A stretch of DNA of 58,313 bases from Pedobacter frigidisoli (GCF_004331675.1 NZ_SJSN01000022.1:1-58313), one strand, 5' to 3'; shown: positions 8,095-16,362, numbered from the stretch's first letter. Notes: generated by a model not told the origin, from the sequence alone. Program-made: numbers and translations.

Positions 8095-8261
8095 TTTTTA
8101 ATAAATAAAAGAAACAATACAATTAGAAGTAAAACGATAGAGAATCGAATTTTTCCATTGTATTGTTTTTGGGTAATTCTTCCATGCTTTAAATCGAGGT
8201 AATTACCCAAATAAATCAGCCCAAAGAATAAAATTAAAATTATAATAAGGAATTTGAACAT
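8091..8261 (-). CDS. 56-residue two-helix membrane protein, unknown function
   Basis: The start chosen is the ATG at 8261, giving MFKFLIIILILFFGLIYLG as a first membrane helix, a basic loop (LKHGRITQKQYNGKIR) and a second helix ending in FIKK. The upstream in-frame codons lack a helix and were left out. The ATG lies back to back with the lysA start: the two divergent start codons share bases within ACATGT. Its TGA overlaps the start of the next small gene. The pair forms a two-cistron unit wedged between lysC and lysA. Function unknown; membrane location is inferred from hydrophobicity. Confidence 0.7.
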   Translation of the reverse strand: MFKFLIIILILFFGLIYLGNYLDLKHGRITQKQYNGKIRFSIVLLLIVLFLLFIKK

Positions 8262-9414
8262 GTTCGCCGATAAAGATATATCAAAGTTTAACAATATAGA
8301 AACGCCTTTTTACTATTACGATACGGATTTATTGCAGAAAACCTTAAGCACTTGTGCTGAAGCTGCAAAGCCTTATCAGTTTCACATCCATTACGCATTA
8401 AAAGCAAACTTCAATTCTGTTCTGCTTGAACAAATTAAACAAATTGGTTTCGGTGCAGATTGTGTAAGTGCTGGAGAGGTGAGAAGAGCCGTTGAAGTAG
8501 GTTTCGATAATAAAAAAATTGTGTTCGCAGGTGTTGGTAAATCTGACAAAGAAATAAATGAAGCTTTGGATTTGGATATTTTCTGCTTCAATGTAGAATC
8601 TATTCAGGAATTGGAAGTTTTAAATGAGCTTGCAGCGGCTAAAGGTAAAACAGCGCAGGTTGCAATTCGAATCAATCCAAATGTTGATGCACACACACAC
8701 CATAACATTACGACTGGTTTAGATGAAAATAAATTCGGTATCAATTCTTGGGATTTACAAGAATGTGCCGAAACCTTAAAAGCATCTGCAAACCTGAAGT
8801 TTATTGGAATTCACTTCCACATTGGTTCGCAAATTACCAATCTGGATGTTTACAAAAACCTTTGTGTTCGCGTAAACGAGTTTTGCTCTTGGTTTGAAGA
8901 TAAAGGTTTCGTTGTTAAAGTTTTAAACGTAGGTGGTGGTTTAGGTATCGACTATTATAATCCTGATAGTCAAATACCTGACTTTAAATCTTACTTCAAA
9001 ATATTTAAAGATTTCTTAGAAGTAAAATCAAACCAAGAAGTTCATTTTGAATTAGGTAGAGCATTGGTTGGACAATCTGCCTCGCTAATTACCAGAGCCT
9101 TGTATATCAAAAATGGTAAGAAAAAAAACTTTGTGGTTTTAGATGCAGGAATGACGGAATTAATGCGCCCAGCTTTATATCAGGCTTACCACAAAATTGA
9201 AAACTTGAGTCGTGGAAACGGAACTGAAGTTAAATACGACATCGTTGGGCCAATTTGCGAAAGCACCGATTGTTTTGGAAAAGAAGTAGAACAACCAGAA
9301 TCTTTCAGAGGTGATGTTTTCGCCATTCGTAGCGCAGGCGCTTACGGAGAAGTGATGGCGTCGAAATATAATTTGCGAGATGCGATAAGGTCGGTTTACA
9401 GTAACGAGATATAG
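8260..9414 (+). CDS. lysA: diaminopimelate decarboxylase
   Basis: The PLP enzyme (384 residues from the ATG at 8260; a TTG two codons earlier is less likely) makes lysine from meso-diaminopimelate, the final step of the pathway begun by lysC upstream. The PLP lysine is Lys48 in HYALKANFN. The phosphate-binding GGGLGIDYY and the active-site PICESTDCFG with its catalytic Cys are both present, as is the closing RSAGAYGEVMAS segment. This is the fold type III alanine-racemase-like family. It and lysC are separated by a small opposing gene pair, so lysA probably has its own promoter within 7942-8259. Confidence 0.95.
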   Translation: MFADKDISKFNNIETPFYYYDTDLLQKTLSTCAEAAKPYQFHIHYALKANFNSVLLEQIKQIGFGADCVSAGEVRRAVEVGFDNKKIVFAGVGKSDKEINEALDLDIFCFNVESIQELEVLNELAAAKGKTAQVAIRINPNVDAHTHHNITTGLDENKFGINSWDLQECAETLKASANLKFIGIHFHIGSQITNLDVYKNLCVRVNEFCSWFEDKGFVVKVLNVGGGLGIDYYNPDSQIPDFKSYFKIFKDFLEVKSNQEVHFELGRALVGQSASLITRALYIKNGKKKNFVVLDAGMTELMRPALYQAYHKIENLSRGNGTEVKYDIVGPICESTDCFGKEVEQPESFRGDVFAIRSAGAYGEVMASKYNLRDAIRSVYSNEI

Positions 9415-9425
9415 AGTTTTTGTCA

Positions 9426-9473
9426 CATTGAGCTTGTCGAAATGCTTTAAAGTTCTTCGACAAGCTCAGAATG
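9426..9473. repeat. inverted repeat GAGCTTGTCGAA / TTCGACAAGCTC
   Basis: CATTGAGCTTGTCGAA at 9426-9441 pairs with TTCGACAAGCTCAGAATG at 9456-9473, a 15-base stem with a 14-base loop. It lies between the convergent lysA and the 70-residue membrane protein gene and could serve as a transcription stop for both. Its outer ends resemble those of the repeat at 3834-3944. Confidence 0.8.
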
Positions 9474-9482
9474 AGAAGTTCT

Positions 9483-9695
9483 TTATCTCCTTTTCGACGC
9501 CACAAATACAATAACGCCTGCTACTAAAATTATCCCACCAGCATAAGGCGGCCAGTTCACAGATTTCTCTTTATCAGCCGATATTTGAATCGGCCCAGCA
9601 TCAACAATTTTTTCTTTTTTGGTATAAGTAAAGCCAGTCCAAACCAGCATTGCTATTCCAACGATGATTAATATTAGTCCTAGGGTTTTGTTCAT
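9483..9695 (-). CDS. 70-residue two-helix membrane protein, unknown function
   Basis: From the ATG at 9695 the product starts MNKTLGLILIIVGIAMLVWTGF (helix 1), has a polar loop of about 25 residues, and ends with GGIILVAGVIVFVASKRR (helix 2 and a basic cap). An earlier in-frame start adds twelve polar residues that look spurious. The topology suggests both termini in the cytoplasm, by the basic C-terminal residues. It follows the 270-residue lipoprotein gene by 45 bases on the same strand. I do not recognise a family with a function. Confidence 0.75.
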   Translation of the reverse strand: MNKTLGLILIIVGIAMLVWTGFTYTKKEKIVDAGPIQISADKEKSVNWPPYAGGIILVAGVIVFVASKRR

Positions 9696-9740
9696 GATAA
9701 TTGATTTTATATCAGAACACTGAATAAACAATTAAGTTTG

Positions 9741-10553
9741 CTAAAGCGAATAACCTAATGTTATCTTATTTGCTAGGTTTACGCTATTTGCAGTCTCTAA
9801 TGTCATTGTAAATTTCTTTATGTATAGATAATAACTGACAACAAAGCCAGCCGAATTTTGATCATTTTCGTAATCACTTACATTTCCACCATATTTAAAA
9901 CTACTGGCTAAACCTGGTGTGCCACCTATAAAAAATCTGAAAGCATTTCTAATATCATGATTTCGCCTAGCTCTCCAAATTACTTCAGTTGATAATCCAG
10001 TTGACCAGATAATTTTTCTATCTGTAACGGCTACATAATTTGGAACCCTACCATTATAAATTTCCTTTCTAAAATTTCCATATGCTCCGCTTTCAAAGCT
10101 GATGGCATTTTCAAAGTTTATATACCGAAAATCAGTATTTCCATTTGATGACGTATTGTGTAAGCCAGTAGAAAATCTTAAACTAAAACCACTTATAGAC
10201 TTGTTAAAAGATGGTAAGTAATCATCAGTATCATCATTAGAACGATCTCTAATCCCGTTTGACGCCTTTCCGGCATAGCCAAAAACTCCGTATGCAATAT
10301 TAAATTGTTTAAAAGTACGTGCCTGACTTATGTTAGCCATGCCTAATTCGAAAGTTACTTTTGTATCGGGGGAATTTGCTCCAGCAAAACTTGCCGAAAA
10401 ATTAGTTATAGATTTTACACTATCAGCCCCCATGGCTTTTGGTAGGTAACCCATATTGTTACCCAATATAGCTGGAGTTAGATAGGTTCTGCAAGAACTA
10501 AAAATGAGTAGAAATAATAAACAAAAGCTGAGAGAGATGATTTTCGTTTTCAT
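9741..10553 (-). CDS. lipoprotein with beta-rich body, unknown function
   Basis: The 270-residue product has a lipoprotein signal ending IFSSC (Cys21), then RTYLTPAILGNNMGYLPKA, a start shared by a group of uncharacterised Bacteroidota outer-membrane proteins. The remainder has alternating strands with many aromatic and Gly/Asn residues (for example around residues 120-260) that could form a barrel or beta sandwich. It sits 28 bases after the SRPBCC gene and 45 bases before a tiny membrane protein. The location at the outer membrane is inferred; no catalytic motif was seen. Confidence 0.8.
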   Translation of the reverse strand: MKTKIISLSFCLLFLLIFSSCRTYLTPAILGNNMGYLPKAMGADSVKSITNFSASFAGANSPDTKVTFELGMANISQARTFKQFNIAYGVFGYAGKASNGIRDRSNDDTDDYLPSFNKSISGFSLRFSTGLHNTSSNGNTDFRYINFENAISFESGAYGNFRKEIYNGRVPNYVAVTDRKIIWSTGLSTEVIWRARRNHDIRNAFRFFIGGTPGLASSFKYGGNVSDYENDQNSAGFVVSYYLYIKKFTMTLETANSVNLANKITLGYSL

Positions 10554-10581
10554 ATTAGGTTGAGAGTTTAATTTTTACGAA

Positions 10582-10962
10582 TTATTCATCAAAGAAATCT
10601 ACCAGACCTCCAAGGAAATATTCTTCAATGCCCTCAGTAAAATCTTTATAATCTTCGTCAGGAATGTTGGTTTGTTTAAACTCTAATGATGTTCCTTTTT
10701 TATCCTCATGAAGTTTAATGGTAACGATTGATGGCTCAGCTTGCTCTCCAAAATACCATTGCTGAACAATTTTTTTATTAGTTTCAAACTCAAGGTTTTT
10801 GCCCACGATATCGCCATCCCATAGAGAAAATTCTGTATCTGGTTTTTCTTCAAACTCTACTTCGGCGCCAGTCCAGAGTTTAATGCTGATGTCTTTTGTT
10901 AACGCTAAATAAACTTCTTCTGGTGTTGCAGGGATGTAAACGTATTTTTTAAAATCTTTCAT
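10582..10962 (-). CDS. SRPBCC (START-like) domain protein
   Basis: The 126-residue cytosolic product has the layout of the AHSA1/SRPBCC superfamily: an opening strand with the motif YIPATPEEVYLALT, a central WDGDIVGKNLEF hairpin, a QQWYF segment, and a long C-terminal helix (FTEGIEEYFLGGLVDFFDE) lining a ligand cavity. These proteins bind hydrophobic ligands or help chaperones; the ligand cannot be told. Its ATG lies at the very edge of a repeat copy that begins at 10960, so its upstream region is made wholly of repeat DNA and its promoter may come from there. Confidence 0.88.
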   Translation of the reverse strand: MKDFKKYVYIPATPEEVYLALTKDISIKLWTGAEVEFEEKPDTEFSLWDGDIVGKNLEFETNKKIVQQWYFGEQAEPSIVTIKLHEDKKGTSLEFKQTNIPDEDYKDFTEGIEEYFLGGLVDFFDE

Positions 10963-11282
10963 TCTGTATCATGATTTGTAGGATTTAAGGATTTTCAAGA
11001 GAATAGTTCAAGAAAATCAAAATCCAATAATTATTTATTTTTTAATATTTGTTCAAGTTTAATACTTAAGTAGTGCGATTTAGGTTAAAGTTTAATTATC
11101 ATAAATCACGCAAATCCTTTAATCCATTCTGTATCATGATTTGTAGGATTTAAGGATTTTCAAGAGACAGTTCAAGAAAATAAAATCCAATCTTAGGTTT
11201 TTGTTTTTATGGAAATTTTAGTTTTATTTTTTATTTATTAAACACTATGGATGCAAATCCTTAAATCATTTTAATCCTGCTC
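10960..11282. repeat. direct and inverted GGATTTAAGGATTTT repeats, left side of GxxExxY gene
   Basis: A 43-base sequence starting CATTCTGTATCATGATTTGT is identical at 10960-11002 and 11125-11167, and similarity continues some 30 bases further (AGTTCAAGAAAAT). Just before the second copy lies AAATCCTTTAATCC (11112-11125), which can pair with GGATTTAAGGATTT inside it. A further inverted unit (AAATCCTTAAATCATTTTAA) at 11255-11274 runs into the 3' end of the GxxExxY gene. The first copy begins on the start codon of the SRPBCC gene. Confidence 0.85.
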
Positions 11283-11661
11283 TATATTTATTTATTGCAG
11301 GATTGTAAATCTTTTTAAATTGTAAACTTGTCGCACCAAAATTAATCAATAATCCGATATTGAAATTATAAGCAACCACATAATTTTTTGCTTGAGCCAA
11401 ATGGTGGTTTTCCAGATTTACACACGCTTTAAGTTCAACAGTAATTAATTCTTCAACTACAAAATCTGCACGACGCTTTCCAACTATTGTTCCGTCATAA
11501 AAAATCTCCTGCTCAACTTCTCTCTTAAATTTTATTCCAGCTTTTTCTAATTCAATTGCTAAGCATCTTTGATAAATCACTTCTTGAAATCCGTTTCCCA
11601 AAACATTGTGCACTTTCATTGCACAACCATTTATTCGATAAGTCAAATCTTCAATATCCAT
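11266..11661 (-). CDS. GxxExxY family protein (PD-(D/E)xK nuclease-like)
   Basis: The 131-residue product carries the family signature GNGFQEVIY (Gly-x-x-Glu-x-x-Tyr) at about 22-30, and a nuclease-like core, RADFVVE followed by VELKA, at about 64-78, matching the D...E-x-K pattern of PD-(D/E)xK enzymes. Members of this family are often multicopy and of unknown function. Its last codons (ending RAGLK) lie inside a dispersed repeat, and matching repeats flank both sides, so gene and repeats seem to travel together. It fills the gap between the acyl-CoA dehydrogenase and SRPBCC genes, both on the same strand. Nuclease activity is inferred from motif only. Confidence 0.85.
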   Translation of the reverse strand: MDIEDLTYRINGCAMKVHNVLGNGFQEVIYQRCLAIELEKAGIKFKREVEQEIFYDGTIVGKRRADFVVEELITVELKACVNLENHHLAQAKNYVVAYNFNIGLLINFGATSLQFKKIYNPAINKYRAGLK

Positions 11662-11699
11662 TTTATTAAAATTTATGGAATGAAAACTACAACAACAGG

Positions 11700-11865
11700 G
11701 GAACAGGATTTAAGGATTAAAAGATTTTCAAAATGATAGTTTCAGAAAAATCCAAACCTAAAAAACTTTATAAGATTTAATTAATTGAATTATAATTTTA
11801 TTGTTTTGAACTTATTAATACATGCCTTATCATGTAAATCCTAAAATCACCTTAAATCCTGTTCC
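11700..11865. repeat. perfect 16-base inverted repeat upstream of GxxExxY gene
   Basis: GGAACAGGATTTAAGG at 11700-11715 and CCTTAAATCCTGTTCC at 11850-11865 are exact reverse complements with 134 bases between them. The right arm ends one base before the stop codon of the acyl-CoA dehydrogenase gene. The core GGATTTAAGG is shared with the repeats at 10960-11282 on the other side of the GxxExxY gene, so the gene is bracketed by one repeat family. No gene lies between the arms. Confidence 0.85.
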
Positions 11866-13056
11866 TTATTTGAACGCGTTTAGTCCCGTCACATCCATTC
11901 CTGTAATCAATAAATGTATATCATGAGTTCCCTCGTAAGTTACTACAGATTCCAGGTTCATCATGTGGCGCATAATGGAATATTCACCTGTAATTCCCAT
12001 TCCGCCGAGCATCTGACGGGCATTTCTGGCAATATCCAATGCAATTTCTACACTGTTTCTTTTAGCCATTGATATCTGTTCTGCGGTGGCTCGGTTTTCA
12101 CTTTTAAGTACGCCCAAACGCCAAACTAAAAGCTGACCTTTGGTAATTTCGGTAATCATTTCTGCAAGTTTTTTCTGTTGTAATTGAAAACCTCCGATTG
12201 GTTTCCCAAACTGAATTCTTTCTTTCGAGTAACGCAATGCAGTATCGTAACAATCCATTGCAGCACCCAAAGCACCCCAGGCAATTCCGTAACGGGCTTG
12301 GTTCAAGCAACCTAACGGACCTTTCAATCCGCTAATTTCAGGGAAAACATTTTCTTTAGGAATTTGAACATTATCGAAAACCAATTCGCCTGTGGCTGAT
12401 GCTCTTAAACTCCATTTGTTATGTGTTTCGGGAGTTGAAAATCCCTCCATGCCACGTTCCACAACCATCCCTCGTATTTTACCAGCTTCATCTTTTGCCC
12501 AAACAACGGCGATATCTGCAAAAGGAGCATTGCTAATCCACATTTTGGTGCCATTCAAAATATAATGCGAACCAGCATCTTTTATATTGGTTAACATTCC
12601 GCCAGGATTTGACCCATGGTCAGGCTCAGTTAATCCGAAGCAGCCCATCATTTCGCCGCTGGCTAATTTTGGTAAATATTTTTTTCGCTGTTCTTCACTT
12701 CCATAGGCATAAATAGGATACATTACCAAAGAACCCTGAACAGATGCCGTTGAGCGAATTCCTGAATCACCACGCTCAATTTCCTGCATCAAAATTCCAT
12801 AAGCGGTATAATCTAAACCAGCGCCACCATATTCTACAGGTATTGTTGGTCCGAAAGCACCAATATCAGCTAACCCCTTTATTAAATGTTTTGGGAATTC
12901 AGCCTTTTGAGCATAATCCTCAATAATCGGGCTCACTTCTTTTTTAACCCACTCCCTTGCTGTTGCACGAATTAATTTATGCTCATCAGTTAACAATTCA
13001 TCCAATAAATAATAGTCTGGCGCCTCGTATAGGTCTTTTTTCACTGATTTGCTCAT
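11866..13056 (-). CDS. acyl-CoA dehydrogenase, glutaryl-CoA dehydrogenase type
   Basis: The 396-residue flavoenzyme has the acyl-CoA dehydrogenase fold: an N-terminal helical domain, the beta domain with GCFGLTEPDHGSNPGG and MWISNAPFADIAVVWAK, and a C-terminal domain with RQMLGGMGITGEYSIMRH. The catalytic base is Glu375 in TYEGTHDIH, the exact context found in glutaryl-CoA dehydrogenase, which oxidises and decarboxylates glutaryl-CoA to crotonyl-CoA in lysine and tryptophan breakdown. Closely related enzymes act on other short acyl-CoAs, so the substrate is a good guess rather than certain. Its gene stands alone, with the GxxExxY repeat cassette directly downstream and folB divergent upstream. 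Confidence 0.9.
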   Translation of the reverse strand: MSKSVKKDLYEAPDYYLLDELLTDEHKLIRATAREWVKKEVSPIIEDYAQKAEFPKHLIKGLADIGAFGPTIPVEYGGAGLDYTAYGILMQEIERGDSGIRSTASVQGSLVMYPIYAYGSEEQRKKYLPKLASGEMMGCFGLTEPDHGSNPGGMLTNIKDAGSHYILNGTKMWISNAPFADIAVVWAKDEAGKIRGMVVERGMEGFSTPETHNKWSLRASATGELVFDNVQIPKENVFPEISGLKGPLGCLNQARYGIAWGALGAAMDCYDTALRYSKERIQFGKPIGGFQLQQKKLAEMITEITKGQLLVWRLGVLKSENRATAEQISMAKRNSVEIALDIARNARQMLGGMGITGEYSIMRHMMNLESVVTYEGTHDIHLLITGMDVTGLNAFK

Positions 13057-13169
13057 GTAATATCGTCTTATCTGGTTAAGAAATAGCGTTCATTTCAAAG
13101 GTAACAATTTACGGCAATGGGCATTATATTCATGAATAAAAATTTAATTTTACCGCATACAAATTATAC

Positions 13170-13538
13170 ATGAGTCAATTCAAACAAACCGTAGCTTTAA
13201 AAGATGTAAGATGCTTTGCCTTGCATGGTTATTATCCCGAAGAGCAAATTATTGGAAATCATTTTGTTATCGATTTAGAAACGGAATTTACACCTCAAGG
13301 TTTCGATGATGAGCTTGCTCAAACGGTAAATTATGAAGATTTGAATACGATTATCCAAGAGGAAATGAAAAACACTCAAAAGCTTTTGGAAACAGTTTTG
13401 AACAATATTATTTCGAAAGTTATTGAGCATTATCCTTTTGTGGAGACTATAAATGTGAGTATGAAAAAATTAAATCCACCAATGCCAGGACAAATCGGAC
13501 ATTCATTTGTTAAATTATCCTATACATCAGCCAAATAA
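13170..13538 (+). CDS. folB: dihydroneopterin aldolase
   Basis: The 122-residue product has the FolB pattern: LKDVRCFALHGYYPEEQIIG at the start with the substrate-binding Tyr and Glu region, VNYEDLNTIIQEE in the middle, and KLNPPMPGQIGH with a conserved Lys near the end. It splits 7,8-dihydroneopterin to 6-hydroxymethyl-dihydropterin and glycolaldehyde in folate synthesis and forms an octamer. The FAD-linked oxidase gene follows after two bases, so the two are co-transcribed. Curiously, the other reaction product is glycolaldehyde and the next gene resembles glycolate oxidase; a metabolic link is only a thought. Confidence 0.93.
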   Translation: MSQFKQTVALKDVRCFALHGYYPEEQIIGNHFVIDLETEFTPQGFDDELAQTVNYEDLNTIIQEEMKNTQKLLETVLNNIISKVIEHYPFVETINVSMKKLNPPMPGQIGHSFVKLSYTSAK

Positions 13539-13540
13539 AA

Positions 13541-14956
13541 ATGAACTTTACCAAAATAAATTCGGAGATTTTAGCAGAAATTAAATCAGCTTTAGGCGAG
13601 GAAAAAGTGTTTACCGATGCCGAGAGTTTAGATAATTACAGTCACGATGAAACTGAAGATTTACGTTATCAGCCAGAGATTGTGGTAAAACCAATATCGC
13701 CTGAAGATGTTTCTGCACTGTTAAAAATCTGTAACGCACATAACGTTCCAGTAACGCCTCGTGGTGGCGGAACGGGTCTGAGCGGAGCGGCTTTACCTAT
13801 TTATGGCGGGGTTTCTTTATCGATGGAAAAATTTAAATCGATTATTAATATTGATACCGAAAACCTGCAAGCAACCGTCGAACCTGGCGTAATTACAGAG
13901 GAATTTATCAATGCTGTTGCAGAAAAAGGACTGCTTTATCCTGTTGACCCAAGCAGTAAAGGCTCGTGTTTTATCGGTGGAAATGTGGCTCATGGTTCTG
14001 GCGGACCAAGGGTTGTTAAATATGGAACCATTCGCGAGTATATCTTAAATCTGGAAGTTGTTCTGCCAAACGGCGATATCATCTGGACAGGTGCAAATAC
14101 CTTAAAATACGCATCAGGATATAATTTAACACAGTTGATGATAGGTTCTGAGGGTACTTTAGGCGTAGTAACAAAAATCGTAACCAAGCTTTTGCCAAAA
14201 CCAAGTCAGTCTGTTTTAATGATGGGTTCTTTTAGTACAAGCGAGGATGCTTGTGCAGCTGTTTCAGCTATTTTTAGGGCAGGCGTAACACCATCAGCCC
14301 TGGAGTTTATGGAGCGAAAAGGGGTGGAGTGGGTAATCAAATTTGATGATATAAAATTTGATTTAAAGGATGATGTTGCAGCTTTATTGATGATTGAATT
14401 TGATGGTGATGATTTGGATGATATTTTCAAAAACTGTGAGAAAACAAACATTGTTTTAGAGGAACACAACTGTACGGAAGTTTTATTTGCTGATACCGCA
14501 TCGCAAAAGGAAGAATTGTGGCGGATGCGCAGAACAATGGCTGAATCGGTAAAATCCAATTCGGTTTACAAAGAAGAAGATACTGTTGTTCCTCGTGCGG
14601 CTTTACCAAAATTAATTAACGGAATTAAAGAAATAGGCAGCAAGTATGGTTTTGAAAGCGTTTGTTATGGTCACGCAGGTGATGGAAACTTGCATGTAAA
14701 CATTATTAAGGCAGGAATGAGCGATGAAGACTGGAAAGATAAACTCAAATTTGGTATCGCTGAAATATTCGAACTCACAACTGCTTTAGGTGGAACTTTA
14801 TCAGGCGAACATGGAATTGGTTTGGTGCAAAAGGAATTCATGCCAATTAAATATTCTGAAATCCATTTAAACTTAATGCGAGGAATTAAAAAGGTTTTCG
14901 ACCCGAACGGGATTTTAAATCCTGGGAAGATAATGCCTAACCCCCCAACTCCCTAA
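13541..14956 (+). CDS. FAD-linked oxidase, glycolate/D-lactate dehydrogenase (GlcD) type
   Basis: The 471-residue product has the FAD-binding PCMH domain (VTPRGGGTGLSGAALPIYGG, then DPSSKGSCFIGGNVAHGSGG) and the C-terminal FAD-oxidase domain with CYGHAGDGNLHVN and GTLSGEHGIGLVQKEFM. This is the GlcD/D-lactate dehydrogenase (cytochrome) group, oxidising 2-hydroxy acids such as glycolate or D-lactate. No GlcE or GlcF partners are adjacent, which favours a single-subunit D-2-hydroxyacid dehydrogenase. It is joined to folB with a two-base gap. Substrate cannot be read from the sequence. Confidence 0.92.
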   Translation: MNFTKINSEILAEIKSALGEEKVFTDAESLDNYSHDETEDLRYQPEIVVKPISPEDVSALLKICNAHNVPVTPRGGGTGLSGAALPIYGGVSLSMEKFKSIINIDTENLQATVEPGVITEEFINAVAEKGLLYPVDPSSKGSCFIGGNVAHGSGGPRVVKYGTIREYILNLEVVLPNGDIIWTGANTLKYASGYNLTQLMIGSEGTLGVVTKIVTKLLPKPSQSVLMMGSFSTSEDACAAVSAIFRAGVTPSALEFMERKGVEWVIKFDDIKFDLKDDVAALLMIEFDGDDLDDIFKNCEKTNIVLEEHNCTEVLFADTASQKEELWRMRRTMAESVKSNSVYKEEDTVVPRAALPKLINGIKEIGSKYGFESVCYGHAGDGNLHVNIIKAGMSDEDWKDKLKFGIAEIFELTTALGGTLSGEHGIGLVQKEFMPIKYSEIHLNLMRGIKKVFDPNGILNPGKIMPNPPTP

Positions 14957-15286
14957 AGGGGGAGTTGCCTTTCTATCGTTCATGTGAAGTTTTTAAAAGA
15001 AAGTGTATTATCTTTTTCATGGTTTCCCTAAATGAGAAGTTGTTCTTTTTATCATTTATATAAGGTTTCTGAAAAGGCTTTATGGGATTTAAATGAATAT
15101 TTTAAGTGATAGATTCGCTTTTCCATCTCGCCTGTAGTTCCCCCTTTAGGGGCTAGGGAAGTTGTCTTTCTTTCGTTTATATTAGATTCAGAGGGATGCT
15201 TTATCCGAATTTTTAATTCTGCGGATTACATAATCAACTTGCTTTTCCACCTCGCCTGTAGTTCCCCCTTTAGGGGGCTAGGGGGT
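14943..15286. repeat. array of CCCCCTTTAGGGGG hairpin elements
   Basis: The gap between two convergent genes is filled with related elements. CAACTCCC-TAAA-GGGGGAGTTG forms a hairpin at about 14946-14967. About 41 bases starting CTTTTCCATCTCGCCTGTAG recur with two or three changes at about 15118 and 15242, each with a GTTCCCCCTTTAGGGG palindrome. The stretch after each C/G palindrome is also similar (GTTGCCTTTCTATCGTT versus GTTGTCTTTCTTTCGTT). No gene is seen. The last unit reaches the stop codon of the thioesterase gene. Confidence 0.8.
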
Positions 15287-15766
15287 TAACTGCTCAAACC
15301 CCAACATCTTCTGCTTTTCAGCCTCTGGTATAGCCATTGGCCTGCTGGTGGTATAATCAACAGCAATACAAACCGTTTTTCCTTTACTGCAAATTACTTC
15401 TTCGCTTCCTTTTATTTTTACGATTTGATATTCCAAATCAAAGCTTGTATTTCCAATTCGTGAGGTTTTTACGTGAACCGCAATTTTATCATTCATCACA
15501 ATTGGTAGAATGTAATCTATTTCGGCATGGGCAATTACAATTCCTGTTTTCTTCCAATCCCATTTTACAATCTCTTCCCAATATTTAGTTCTGGCGATTT
15601 CTAGGTAGGTAAAGTACACGGAATTATTAACGTGACCCATCAAATCAAAATCGATAAAGCGCAAATGTATATTCGTTTTATAGTTGAATTTGTCTGAAAA
15701 ATCACGAATATCTGTCAATTTGTCTTTTGATTTAGAAATACTTTGCCATAATGTCTTAAAAATCAT
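15278..15766 (-). CDS. acyl-CoA thioesterase, 4HBT hotdog family
   Basis: The 162-residue product contains the 4-hydroxybenzoyl-CoA thioesterase signature RFIDFDLMGHVNNSVYFTYLE, where the Asp before the MGHVNN loop is the usual catalytic residue and the following helix carries conserved aromatic residues. It should hydrolyse an acyl-CoA in the cytosol, as a homotetramer of hotdog folds. The N-terminal 34 residues before the domain are longer than usual, so a later start is possible, though no internal Met fits. It is divergent from the hsp20 gene across 69 bases. The acyl substrate is unknown. Confidence 0.88.
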   Translation of the reverse strand: MIFKTLWQSISKSKDKLTDIRDFSDKFNYKTNIHLRFIDFDLMGHVNNSVYFTYLEIARTKYWEEIVKWDWKKTGIVIAHAEIDYILPIVMNDKIAVHVKTSRIGNTSFDLEYQIVKIKGSEEVICSKGKTVCIAVDYTTSRPMAIPEAEKQKMLGFEQLTP

Positions 15767-15835
15767 AAATATTTGGTTTGGTATGTAAGTTGAATAAAGG
15801 TTAATATCAAATTAAAAAAATAAAAAATTAGAGAT

Positions 15836-16270
15836 ATGACACTTGTAAATTTTAACAACAGAACCCGTAACACAGCTCCTTACTTTAACAATGTTTTTGA
15901 TTCATTGTTTAGCGATGCAGTAACTAAAAACAAAATGGTTGATAAATCGCCAAACGTAAATATTCTTGAAAATGAAACTGCTTACGTTATTGAGTTAGCT
16001 GCTCCAGGTTTAAGGAAAGAAGATTTTCAAATCAACTTAAAAAAAGATATGCTTTCTGTTTGGGCAGATGTAAAAAAAGACGAAACCCAGGTAGCTAAAG
16101 ATTTTACACGTAAAGAATTTGACTACAGCTCATTTGCAAGGTCATTTAATTTACCAGATACAGCCGATGGTGATAACATTACCGCCGAATATAAAGATGG
16201 TATTTTAAACATCAACATCAGCAAAAAAGACGATGCTAAGTTACAACACAAAGAAATTGTAGTATCATAA
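15836..16270 (+). CDS. Hsp20/alpha-crystallin small heat-shock protein
   Basis: The 144-residue product has a short N-terminal arm, then an alpha-crystallin domain beginning SPNVNILENETAYVIELAAPG and closing with the conserved AEYKDGILNINISKK, matching the A-x-x-x-n-G-v-L hallmark. A C-terminal tail with KEIVVS follows in place of a clear I-x-I motif. It is an ATP-independent holdase that prevents aggregation in the cytosol. A strong terminator follows 56 bases after the stop, so it is a single-gene transcript. No CIRCE-type repeat was noticed upstream. Confidence 0.95.
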   Translation: MTLVNFNNRTRNTAPYFNNVFDSLFSDAVTKNKMVDKSPNVNILENETAYVIELAAPGLRKEDFQINLKKDMLSVWADVKKDETQVAKDFTRKEFDYSSFARSFNLPDTADGDNITAEYKDGILNINISKKDDAKLQHKEIVVS

Positions 16271-16325
16271 TAAAATATTCTCGAAAGAGGGTTTTTCATA
16301 ATAATAGTTTAAGTTTAGGTTTTAT

Positions 16326-16362
16326 AAGGTTAACGCTGGATGGCGTTAACCTTATTTTGTTA
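16326..16362 (+). terminator. rho-independent terminator after hsp20
   Basis: AAGGTTAACGC at 16326-16336 pairs with GGCGTTAACCTT at 16342-16353, leaving a five-base TGGAT loop, followed by ATTTTGTT. The stem is 11 base pairs and the position directly after hsp20 fits a transcription stop. Confidence 0.85.

Noticed and set aside
13170..14956. folB and the GlcD-like oxidase as a glycolaldehyde-handling pathway
   Set aside because: The two-base spacing makes co-transcription likely, but glycolaldehyde would first need oxidation to glycolate and no such gene is adjacent.
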